In this document: in pieces, positions 1 through 9,325 of the stretch
Layout: every line of letters begins with the position of its first letter
How positions within the stretch are numbered: position 1 is the stretch's first letter
Assembly (NCBI GenBank): GCA_020137815.1
Contig: CM035354.1
Span: 7,187,987-7,251,986, forward strand
DNA from: Hormiphora californensis
Lineage: Eukaryota; Ctenophora; Tentaculata; Cydippida; Pleurobrachiidae
Direction: 5' to 3'
Length of the DNA stretch: 64,000 nucleotides
Program-made: the position numbers and the translations under genes
The notes under the pieces: model-generated
Databases searched by the model: none
What the model was told of the DNA's origin: nothing
What the model saw: only the letters and a program-made list of their open reading frames with translations

Positions 1-37
<37 letters not shown>

Positions 38-2139
38 CTATCTTTCTTCCCCCTCTCTCTTCGTTATATCTCTCACTATTCATCTTTATCATTCCCCCGA
101 GCTTTCTCACCTTTAACTCTCACCCCATCTCTTCAACTGCTCCTACCCTATATCTGAGCGACTCGCCCTCTCGGCGACTCGCCCTCTCTTTACCCCCACT
201 CATTGTATTACGAGAAAACTTTATCTCTCCGCTTTACAACTTTGTATTTATTTCTCATAACGCTGAAAAGAAGTCACCCATAGCGCTACCCTCTTAGTTA
301 GAAACGACCTGATGTTTTTGTAACAACTCAAGCTTTTAAAATTGGTAAAGACTCTTAAATCTTTACCCTCATGTAGAAGACTTTGAATGGTTTAAAAAGC
401 CCACAAATGGTTTTAGAAGCATCCATTTTATCGAGGAAAGTAATTCTTTATAGGAGGGTGCATGCAAGGAGTTCAACTGTAGAGAGCAAAAGAAAGATGG
501 ATGAAATAACTAAGGTGTAAATGAAGAAATAAAAAAGATATCATGGTAGGGCAAGGTAATAAAAACAGAATATAATTAATTAGAAATAGTATAGATCATA
601 TGTATGTGTGTGTAACAGCAGTGTAACAGCAGTGTCACAGCACCCATGATAGTGGGAAGAGGAAATAGAGGGCCAAGTTAAGATGTGTATATAGAACATG
701 CATGCAGTTACTCCCCCTGAATTATTATTCATAATATGTAAAATAATAATGTATCGAGCCGAGAGAGAGAGAGCCCACCCCCCCCCCCCCCCCCCCCCGC
801 CTGACTCTCTATAACAGGATAGTGAGAGAGACATCATGATAACGGCTGACCATCTGCTAAAAAATTAAACTAATAAAGTGATTTATAGCTCTAGCCTTCA
901 CAGATGGTGCTAACTTTGGACGTTCATGAAAGCCACATTGCAAATTTTTGGTCCTAACTACGCTGAGACCGGTCCTAACTTCGGTCCTAATTGTTTCGTG
1001 AAAGATCAAAGACCCCCTGGGTTATGTTACAAGAGCTAGGCAAGTACATAATTACCCTTCCATAAACCAGGATAGCAGCCGTTAAAAAAGTAAAAGTAGA
1101 ACTGAAGTACTCTAGTGTGATCCTAGAGCAACACTAAAATTACAGCTGCTGTAGTTCACACTTCACATTGAATTCAGATCAAGAGCCAGCTGCCACCTGT
1201 AACCTAATGATGAATTTTTAGCGACCAAGAGAGGTTGAGATGTAGAGAAGGGAGATAGAGATAGATAGAGATCTAGGGAGAGAGAGAGAGAGCCAGAAAC
1301 AGAGACAGAGACAGACAGGAGAATTGAGAGAAGCCTATGGAAACCTAAAGAGCTATTAGTATACTTTTATAAAAGCAGTCTGCTTAGGATGATGCTGTTA
1401 TGTTATGACAGCTGTATAATTGAGAGAAAGGGAGAATATAGAGACAGAGAGCCGAGAGAAGGGAGGGAGAGAGATCCAATATTTGAATCAGACAATTACT
1501 GCACTGGGTAACTGATAACAGCTGATCTCTGTTGATCTCATGCTCTCGACTCTCTTTATCCCTGCCCCTCTGTTCCTCTCTCTCCACCTTAATTATTATG
1601 ATCATGATTCTGCTCCAAACACATATTGCATATGATTTTGAGGGACGTCCAGTGAAAAGTCTCTCTGTAAAAGACGTAACGCGCGAGAGCCCACCTGCTA
1701 CGAAAGTTTACTGGTGCGCTCTCACGCGGGTCAAAATTGGTCGCGCGCGCACTCGTGACTAAATAAAATAAGGAAAAGCAAGTTCCGGTCTTCCGGTCGG
1801 TGGCCTTGACTGGGAGTGTACAATACAAGGCAGTAGACGGAGCTAGAGGGAAGTTTATCTAAAGATCTCTGAGATTAGAGACAAGCTGGAGAACAATGAG
1901 TTACACTGAGCATTACATTAACAAGCAATCTATAATGGATAATGGGCCCCACACCGAGTTATCAGTTGTTGACTATCAATGGATATATTAATAATTCAAC
2001 GAGGTGACAAACACAAGTTACAAACCTCTCACTCTGTCAAAATCTAGAATTAACTCTGTCACGATCTAGAATTAACCCCTTTCTCTCACTCTGTCACGTG
2101 ATCTAGAATTAACCCATTTCTCTCTCTCCATTCCACCAG
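1..2139. other. Non-coding flank or intron upstream of the first ankyrin exon
   Basis: No convincing exon is seen here. The stretch opens with a (TC)n microsatellite (1-32), carries a poly-C tract of about 22 bases near 778-798 and GA-rich tracts at 1240-1320 and 1420-1475. It ends with a short direct repeat containing 'tctagaattaaccc' (2041-2115) just before the first ankyrin exon. The SHANK-type gene clearly begins further upstream, because the first visible exon starts in the middle of the ankyrin array. Confidence 0.6.
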
Positions 2140-4654
2140 GTGCTACTGGACGCGGGGGCCTCTGCTAATTCTCGTGATCTGAAGAACCTAACACCCCTTT
2201 ACAACGCGATCTGTGAGGGTAACGACACCAAGTGCTGTGAGATGCTACTGAAGGAAAATTGTGACGTGGACGTGAAGGACGAGGAGAGTAATTGGGCCGA
2301 GTTACACCAGGTAGGAGATATACCTCTTGATAAGAGATACCTCTTCATACCTCTTAATAAGAGATACCTCTTGATACGCTTCAGTTAGCTGTTGTGAGGT
2401 TGGGAAACACAGCCAATCTACTTCTAGACATGTCTAAACAGCCGACTATTTATATTCGTTCTGAACTCTGCAAGAACTTACAATCCATAGTATATATTAT
2501 AAGGGCACATAATATATATTATAAGGGCACATATTTTGTTTCGGATTGCATAGCAAAACTATAACAGGCAACAACGGAGAGATAATGGGAACGAAGCAAT
2601 TAGAATTATTATCATGCGATTAGATTCACCAAGTTAATCTTTATGTATGAGGGGATTCAACTTACAGCATCAACTTACAGCATCTAGTTACAGCCTCTCT
2701 ATAATAGAACAACTACAACTATCGCATGTGATCTAGATACAGTGCAGTGCATATTATTATAGGGGGCTGTGTGGGTGGTATACATTGTAAAACAGTGCGG
2801 CAGCTCCGTGTGTACATTGTACAATGTACACACGGTGTACAAAAGAGAGAGGTGAGAGATAGAGAGGGAGATAGAGAAGGATAACTCCCATTTTCACAGC
2901 ATCAATCAAAAAGAGTGTGAGGGAGAAGCACATTATAGAGAGAGAGAGAGGGAGAGAGTGATGCATGGGACAGCAAGCAGCGTTCGGAGAGAGCCATGGC
3001 AACTTGTTTTGTTCAAACTCTTTTTAAAGTCCGTTTCAAGCGACTTGACCCGTAATTCTTGGAATTTGGTGCATTGCGCGTGTACATTTATTATTTACAA
3101 AGGGGAAATCTCAGGTCAAGTCGTTTGAAACCCACTTTATTTTAAAACAAGGCAAATGGCAACGAGCACCTGTAGAAAGTTAAAACACGTGACACATCAC
3201 GTGACCTCTTCGCAAGTACAAGAGAAGAAGAAGCTGAGAACCCAGGCAAAATACCAGAAACTCCTATTACCCCATATTGGATCCTCTCAACCCCATCCCC
3301 CCACAATCCCATTGATCCCCTAGCGAAAAACAAAGCCCTATAAGGATTATTGACTCTTAACCTCCCTAATTATTGACTCCCCTCTCCCCTGATTACTCCC
3401 CCTCTCTCCTAATGACTCACCTCCTTCCTAATGACTCCCCCTCTCCCCCAATGACTCCCCCTCTCCCCTAATGACTCCCCCTCTCCCCCAATGACTCCCC
3501 TCTCCCCTAATGACTCCCCCTCTCCTCTAATGACTCTCCCTCCTTACTAATGACTCCCCCTCTCCCCCAATGACTCCCCCTCTCCCCTAATGACTCCCCC
3601 TCTCCCCTAATGACTCCCCTCATACCTAATGACTCCCCCTCTCCCCTAATGACTCCCCTCTCTCTCCTAATCTGACAGGCATGCAAGCGAGGTAAGACTG
3701 AGGTTGTGGAACTCCTCCTACTGTATGGAGCGAACATTAACGCAACAACGAGCGCTGGATCTACTGCTCTACACATTGCTGCATCCTTCAATCGGGTGAG
3801 TCCATAGCAGGAACCGAACCGAAACAAGTAAACAACCAATCAGAACTCGTTATTTAGGTCACGTGACTGGTTATCAGCCAATCAGGGACCAGTATTTCCT
3901 GATTCAGTCGGTTCCTGATAGATTAGAAGGGACCTGTTCTAGTATGATCTACCGAACCCTCACAGAGCGTGCTTTTATGAAACAAAATGACGGTGTGCGC
4001 CACAAACTCCAGCGACTAGATCTAGTAGTTGAGTAGCGGGAATTCAGAGGGTCAGCTAGTTAGGCAGTGCAACAAATATATGCTGAATTGGCTGTGCTCT
4101 AATAATAAGCAGAGGACAAGTCTTGGAGTCTACTTTCAGTTGAACTTTGTCAGTGAGTAACACGTCGGAGAGGGAGGGGGTAGAGCAAGAGAACGTACTG
4201 CTATACTAATATATCCTCTCTCTCTCACAATATTGCACATCAAGAAATGCCAAATAAGGCAGCGTGTCGGGTGAATATTGGGTGGACATTTCTGCGGACG
4301 TGGTATGGGGTGCAGCAACATGTAGATTATCCCTAAACAAATAAAGATACTCTTCTTTTTTTTTTCTCTCTCTCTCTCTCTCTCCCTTTCTCTCTATCTA
4401 TAATTCGATAGATCTATCTCTCTATCTATCTATCTATCTCTCTCTTTCTCTATCTCTATCTATCTCCCTCTCTCTATCTATCTCATGACTCATTTCTCTA
4501 TCTCTCCAGGTGCACTGTGCCCGGGTGTTATTGTATCGAGGTATCGACAAGACGATACGAAGCAACTCCGGGTTAACGGCTAAAGACACCGCCGCCCTGA
4601 CGGATAATCAGGCTCTTATGGCTGACATAACCAACTTCAAACAACCTCATTCAG
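2140..4654 (+). CDS. SHANK: SHANK-like scaffold protein, ankyrin-repeat exons (5' partial)
   Basis: Three phase-compatible exons, 2140-2310, 3679-3795 and 4510-4654, encode about 144 residues of ankyrin repeats. Each is flanked by AG and GT signals; the first two are whole codons and the third ends in phase 1. Family-typical words are LTPLY, CCEMLLKE, LHQACKRG, TALHIAASFNR and CARVLLYRG. As I recall vertebrate SHANK ankyrin repeats they match in order and spacing, which is closer than a generic ankyrin protein would be. SHANK proteins are postsynaptic or submembrane scaffolds, and the ankyrin region binds partners such as fodrin or Sharpin in vertebrates. The N-terminal part lies before the window. 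The rest of the gene (PDZ, zinc finger, SAM) resumes at 29.1 kb after an intron or introns stuffed with transposons. That the two halves form one transcript is inferred from shared family identity and strand. Confidence 0.85.
2806..2835. repeat. Perfect 30-bp palindrome
   Basis: The 15-base half site CCGTGTGTACATTGT is followed directly by its exact reverse complement with no spacer. It lies in the first visible SHANK intron. It could be a hairpin or a chance product of GT/AC-rich sequence; no function is evident. Confidence 0.85.
3003..3155. mobile_element. Small MITE-like inverted-repeat element
   Basis: About 150 bp whose left side (3003-3051, ending GCGACTTGACC) and right side (3112-3155, starting GGTCAAGTCG) are imperfect reverse complements with AAACAAG-type ends. 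The octamer ATGGCAAC flanks both sides (2995-3002 and 3156-3163) and looks like an 8-bp target-site duplication. There is no coding capacity. Assignment to a superfamily is not possible from this copy. Confidence 0.55.
3356..3668. repeat. Minisatellite, about 20-bp unit, some 15 copies
   Basis: A degenerate tandem array of the unit TAATGACTCCCCCTCTCCCC. It ends about 10 bases before the acceptor AG of the ankyrin exon at 3679, so it effectively supplies that exon's polypyrimidine region. Confidence 0.9.
3796..4509 (+). other. Intron, CT-rich
   Basis: No exon is seen. A (TC)n/(TATC)n microsatellite occupies 4353-4500 and leads straight into the acceptor of the exon at 4510. Around 3958 the words 'cgaaccctcacagagc' and 'ttatgaaac' recur, as they do near 57656-57684, suggesting a shared repeat fragment. 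Confidence 0.6.
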
Positions 4655-5302
4655 GTAAGGGGGTATTGACTAATTAATTGGCTAATTATCATGAAGATCT
4701 CCCCCTGATCCAAGATCTCATTAACCCTATCCTACCCCCTTTATTACTCCGATACTACTCAACTACCCGACACAAACCGTTCACAATACACAGTTCACAC
4801 TCAACATACAGAGCCTTAGGCCGACAGCAATAATCAATATACCCTATATCATATTATACAACCAAGTGTGTGTAGTAATAGCAAGTCCTCTGCCAACAAG
4901 GCACGATTATACCAAACCCACACAGACCAGTGTGAGCCACACAATAGGCACGCTGAAGTTATGTATGGGCAAAATTGAAGCATATAAACACCCAAGCTAC
5001 AGCGATATAATACTACACACACGAACAATTAGAGTTTTGTCAAGCAATTCTCTACCAACATAATGAGAGAGAGTTGGGGAGGAGAAATCGGGAGAGGGGA
5101 GTGACTGATCTATATTGACACGGAGAGAGGTTACAAAAAAGAAGTAGGGAAGCAAATTTCCCAAACTTTCTAGAGATGTGTGCTGGAGAGAGAGGGAGAA
5201 TGAAGAAGGCGCTAGTCAACACTCACGAAAACAGCTAGCTGTCAGAATTCGTACACTTTGGAGAGAGGGGAGTGGAAGAGAGTAAGGAGATGATGGAGGG
5301 AA

Positions 5303-5335
<33 letters not shown>

Positions 5336-5773
5336 GAGTGCAGTAGGAAGGCTTCACATGCTGCTACCACCGCACCACCAGCATATTGAAATGATGACGT
5401 CATCATAGAGCGAGGCTGTCAAATGCATTTGAACATTTAAATGTTCACAGTTCAGGGCCTGAACTGTGTCTGAACTTCAGGCTCGCACAATAACTGTCAA
5501 CCATACATGCATACAAGTACAACTCTGTAGAATGTACTTGTACTCAATAAACAAAATTATTTGGTACGTGTAGTGTTTATAGTTACTAACAATGTAAGCG
5601 TCCCTAGAGGAAGAAAAGTAGTACACAGATCTACCACACACACCCACGCACACACATACATATTGGAGAGTTGAGCTGCAGCAGAACAGTAGTAGGTCAC
5701 TATATAGAATGAGAATTAGAATCGCAGCGAAAAAAAAGACAATTCAGAGTGAGCTGCATGTTTGAGGACAAAA
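4655..5773 (+). other. Intron sequence upstream of the Gypsy element
   Basis: No exon is supported. GA-rich tracts occur at 5060-5110 and 5298-5338. At 5430-5470 there are two adjacent palindromes, GAACATTTAAATGTTC and a 19-base CAGTTCAGG/CCTGAACTG pair with a one-base centre. Confidence 0.5.
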
Positions 5774-6556
5774 TGTAGAGTATGCAAGAGCCCCCTTATT
5801 GTCTACATATATGTCCCGGTTATCTCCCTGTTATGTCCCTGTTATGACCCTGTCACTGTCTTTGTCACTGTCTCTGCATTGTTGGTATCTGTTTGACTGG
5901 TGGCTTGTTTTCACAGCAGGAACTAGTGTGAAGAAGCCACTCAACGTAGTAGCAATAGTTCAGTTGTCATGTCCTGTAAATGTCCACCAGTCGAGACTAG
6001 AGAACTGGATTGTTTGTGCTTGTGAGTTGGGTAACCAGTTACTGTTGGTTTACGGAGACGCAGAGACGAGTGGTAGTACCGGGTCCGAGATAGGGAAAAT
6101 GAGCGAGTCTAGCCTGCCAGGTGTTAACAGTTAGCGATAGCTGTCGCCACGGCAGAGCCGGAAAACTTCGGACCTGGTGAAGCACGGTTCCGAGCTTGGT
6201 AGACTAGCCAGTCACGTGATCTGTAGTAAATGAATCTTTAGGAGTATTTAAGGAACGAGAGAATGAGTGACAAGCGTCCCCGACCTTAGTTTCATCTGTT
6301 TTAGTTTTGTGTCCCAATTTTCGTACTTTGATGTTCCTACCGTGGTGAACCGTGTTGTTTTATTTTGCCTTCGATCTCAAAGACTTCACCCACCCCGTGT
6401 CATTCTTTCCCCTGGTTGTTTCACGTGCATGTGCACTGAGATAGCCAACTGGTCACGTAGAACCCTCAAACTCGCCCAGCCCACGAAGCCCCAATCAGAG
6501 CTCCTAACAGGGCTACCCCATCTCGCACTAGCACCTTTAGACTAACAGGAAGCTCA
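5774..6556 (+). repeat. 5' LTR of the Gypsy element
   Basis: Direct repeat of 14605-15373 with TG...CA ends. Relative to the right LTR it has 13 extra bases after 'cacagcag' (near 5920). A TATTTAA box at 6245-6251, shared with the other LTR, is the likely promoter core of U3. Confidence 0.95.
6245..6251 (+). promoter_or_regulatory. Probable TATA-type promoter box in the LTR
   Basis: TATTTAA occurs about 40 bases after a CACGTG E-box-like motif (in 'gtcacgtgat') and is conserved in the 3' LTR at 15063-15069. Its role as U3 promoter is inferred from its position and conservation. Confidence 0.5.
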
Positions 6557-6560
6557 CAAC

Positions 6561-6578
6561 TGGCGACCCCGAAGGGAC
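6561..6578 (+). promoter_or_regulatory. Candidate tRNA primer-binding site
   Basis: TGGCGACCCCGAAGGGAC starts four bases after the left LTR. TGG complements the CCA tail of a tRNA, as in LTR elements generally. The tRNA identity is not assigned. Confidence 0.55.
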
Positions 6579-6643
6579 TCCTAGAATCTGGTCCCCACTT
6601 GCCGTCTGTTTCCCCGCAATCGTCTATATCCGACTTGACAGAC

Positions 6644-8050
6644 ATGGGTCATAACGACTTGGACGCGAACCCCACCCCCGTCATCAACAGAGACGACCTC
6701 CAAGAGCCCTCCACCGCTAGTACCGAGTTAGTGAAAAACATCCAGTGTACTGAGGAAGAGAGGAAGATGTTGCTGCTGCACATTGCCATGGAGAGAGAAA
6801 TGGCCCGGAGAGCTAAGTTTGGAGCCTCTGGATCCTCGAGGAAGACCATGAGCATGGCTTGTAGAAAGCCCCCGGTCTATGATCACACGACAATGGTGGT
6901 GGACCACTTTATGATGGTGTTCGACCGGTATGTGACTGATTTGCAGCTGGAAGATGACGAGAGGATCACAGCCATGTTGACTTTCTTGTCCCCGCTTACC
7001 CTGAAGAATGTCCTACAGATTGCACCGGAATTAGGGACGGCTGGTCGCTTGGGATGGCACGCCTATCGAGAACGATTCATACAGGTGATTGAATCGTTGA
7101 AACGGGAAGAGGCTCTAACCGCTCGTATGTCTCTAAAGAGCCGCACCCAGAAAGTGGGCGAGTCACCCTGTGAGTTTGCTACGGCTTTGACGGGTATTGC
7201 AGAGCTTGGTTGGCCACGTGCTGAGGAGCAGTCGGCCAGGGAACTCGTGTTGAAGCAGGCTTTGATCAGTGGAGCCAAGAATTATTGGGTCAGAGTATGG
7301 CTCATCCAAAACCAGGAGAAGTTCCAGTTCCGCGAACTAGTGGCAGAAGCCAACGCTGTGGAGGTGTCGCATAAAGTCCAGGAACCTGGAAAAGGTGAAG
7401 TAGTGGAGGCTAGCGTTCTTAGGGCCCAGGCAAACGACGCCCCCTCCCATATAGCAATAGCCCCACCGAATCTGCAGGTTGAGCCTGCCCCCGTCTCGTC
7501 CAACCTGGCGCTGGTACCTGCAACTCAAGGCCCCTCCGGACAGCAGTGGAATGCGCCTCCTCAACAGCCTGACCAACAATGGAACTCCCCAGCACAGCAA
7601 GCAGGTCCTCCCGGGCCCCAATGGGGTGCTCAAGGGTCCCAATGGATGCCGTCGTTCCCCCAGAATCGACCTTTTACCCGTCAACGAGGTTGGCAAAGAC
7701 CGCAACGAATGCCCAATAACTTCAGATGTTACAATTGCCAAGGTGAGGGACACTATGCTCGTGATTGTCCGCATCCCCGCCAGCAGCGAGAGGGTTACCA
7801 GGGAGGGAACAGAAACATACCTCCTCGATTTCAACAGAACCCCGGTAACTATGGTAGAGGTTCTAACCAGCAAGCTCATGGAAATTTCAGCCTAGGTTAC
7901 GCTCCTTATAACGATGGGTATGATCCCGGGCGGCAACAGCAGAGAAATGTCAATGTTGCTCAGGCATGCGGCGTGAACCCTCAAGAAGGCTTTTCTCCCT
8001 TCCCCGCCAGGCAGAACCCTTATCTTTCCCAGATGGAAAAAAACGAGTAG
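6644..8050 (+). CDS. gag: Gypsy gag polyprotein with CCHC zinc knuckle
   Basis: An open frame of about 468 residues from the ATG at 6644 to TAG at 8048-8050; the frame is open upstream, but this is the first ATG. The N-terminal half resembles a retrotransposon Gag capsid segment (an alpha-helical region containing LTARMSLKSRTQK). A Gln/Pro-rich linker follows, then a zinc knuckle CYNCQGEGHYARDC of the CX2CX4HX4C type, and a Gly/Asn/Gln-rich tail. Gag coats element RNA and builds the particle. The stop is preceded by the heptamer A AAA AAC in the zero frame (8038-8044). The next coding segment is in the -1 frame, which suggests programmed frameshifting into the pol region. The frame itself is intact. 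Confidence 0.9.
   Translation: MGHNDLDANPTPVINRDDLQEPSTASTELVKNIQCTEEERKMLLLHIAMEREMARRAKFGASGSSRKTMSMACRKPPVYDHTTMVVDHFMMVFDRYVTDLQLEDDERITAMLTFLSPLTLKNVLQIAPELGTAGRLGWHAYRERFIQVIESLKREEALTARMSLKSRTQKVGESPCEFATALTGIAELGWPRAEEQSARELVLKQALISGAKNYWVRVWLIQNQEKFQFRELVAEANAVEVSHKVQEPGKGEVVEASVLRAQANDAPSHIAIAPPNLQVEPAPVSSNLALVPATQGPSGQQWNAPPQQPDQQWNSPAQQAGPPGPQWGAQGSQWMPSFPQNRPFTRQRGWQRPQRMPNNFRCYNCQGEGHYARDCPHPRQQREGYQGGNRNIPPRFQQNPGNYGRGSNQQAHGNFSLGYAPYNDGYDPGRQQQRNVNVAQACGVNPQEGFSPFPARQNPYLSQMEKNE
8038..8044 (+). promoter_or_regulatory. Candidate -1 ribosomal frameshift site at the gag end
   Basis: The heptamer reads A AAA AAC in gag phase (codons GAA AAA AAC GAG TAG), three bases before the gag stop. 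The downstream coding frame is exactly -1. G-rich and C-rich stretches at 8051-8100, including GGTAC/GTACC pairs, could form a stimulatory structure. That structure is inferred and was not computed. Confidence 0.6.
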
Positions 8051-9325
8051 GTCCCTCCCTTAACGGGGGGGTACACACACAATGGGGTACCGTTGCCCCG
8101 TGTGCCTTGCAGCCATTCCCACTGATCAGACTAGATCCTGTACCCAAGCCCAGATCAAGTTTGAAGGAATTGCTGACACAAGGGAGGTCCATGGAAAAAG
8201 ATAAGGTGTTGACGGATGTGGTTCAATTCATGGCCTCTGTTGATGAGACACCACCTGCCCTCACTGATGCCCCCGGAAAGAAAGGAGTCACTAAGTCGCA
8301 GAAAAGTGGTAAGCAGAAGAAGGTCTCCGTTGTAGAAAAGGAAGAGGTGCAACCAGCGTCCGCTCCTGTGCCCAAGAAGGAGAAACCTGCCCCAGCTGAC
8401 GTTGCCGATAAGATGAAACCAGCAGTCCCCCAGGACAAGGAAAGAGACTCCCCGCCACCAGCTACTGACCTGACTGAGGACATCCAGGTAAACAGTCCAG
8501 AACCTAATATGTCTTCTTACGTGTCCATTTACACTGCTGGTGATGTGGTCTTGGATCCTAATCCTGTACCAGTGGTAGAAGGTGTGGCAGTGAACGCGTG
8601 TTTGGGCTGTATGTACATTCGAGTGCAGATCTCCTCTCTTACAGTTGAGAGCTCTCATTGATTGCGGTTCATGTGTTAGCCTTCTGGCCAGACGTGTAGC
8701 CGACACTACTCATCTGATGAGCATGGTGTTTGAGAAGCAGGTGGATCTTATCGGTGTTTCTGGCTGCAAATTCCCCACCCATGGCGTGCTCAGAGCCTTC
8801 CCTCTGGTGGTTGAAGGTAAGCATTTGCTCACGAGCCTGCATGTAGCGACATTGCTGAGGAGTGTATCCTAGGGCAAGATTTTCTGGAGGAGCATCATTT
8901 CACACTGGACTTTGGTGCAAGAACTATGAAGAACGGGACCCAGAACCTCCACTTGGAAGCTGCGGTGCCGAGGCAAGCCAACATTCCTGTGAAGGCAGCC
9001 ACTGACTTGCATATCCAGGGAAACTACGTCATGGTCTGTTCTGTGGAGGACCCCAAAACAATAGTGGATGCAGTGTATGTGTTCACGTGGAACCCATTGT
9101 TAGACCGAATCATCGAGGAGAAGGAGTCCTTAGTGTGGGTCCAAGAGGGAGCTGTTCATTTACCCATGGCAATCGAAGATCCTGATGCTGAACTATTCTT
9201 GCCCGAGCAGTTTGAATTGGAACGATTAGGCCCGTTAATTCCGTCTCGCAGGTGCAAACAGAGGAAATGTATGAGAACGATTTCGATGAAAGGCGTGTTG
9301 CAGTCATCCTAGAGCAGCTAAAAAA
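8044..9325 (+). pseudogene. Gypsy pol N-terminal region with aspartic protease, frameshifted
   Basis: After gag the coding potential continues in the -1 frame to 8661 as a Lys/Pro-rich spacer. It then jumps frame near 8640 to a retropepsin-like segment (ALIDCGSCVSLL, 8645-8872). It jumps again near 8850 to the protease C-terminus, where CILGQDF resembles the family motif ILG-DF, and runs on to 9312. Another jump at an A7 run (9320-9326) leads into the reverse transcriptase frame. The active site reads DCGS where retropepsins usually have DTG or DSG. At least three frame changes make this copy a pseudogene, unless some are sequencing errors. Confidence 0.75.

Larger units (their letters stand above)
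2311..3678 (+). other. Intron between ankyrin exons, with repeats
   Basis: This intron carries a 20-bp tandem copy around 2491-2533, a perfect 30-bp palindrome (2806-2835), a small inverted-repeat element (3003-3155) and a pyrimidine-rich minisatellite (3356-3668). No exon is seen. Confidence 0.7.
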
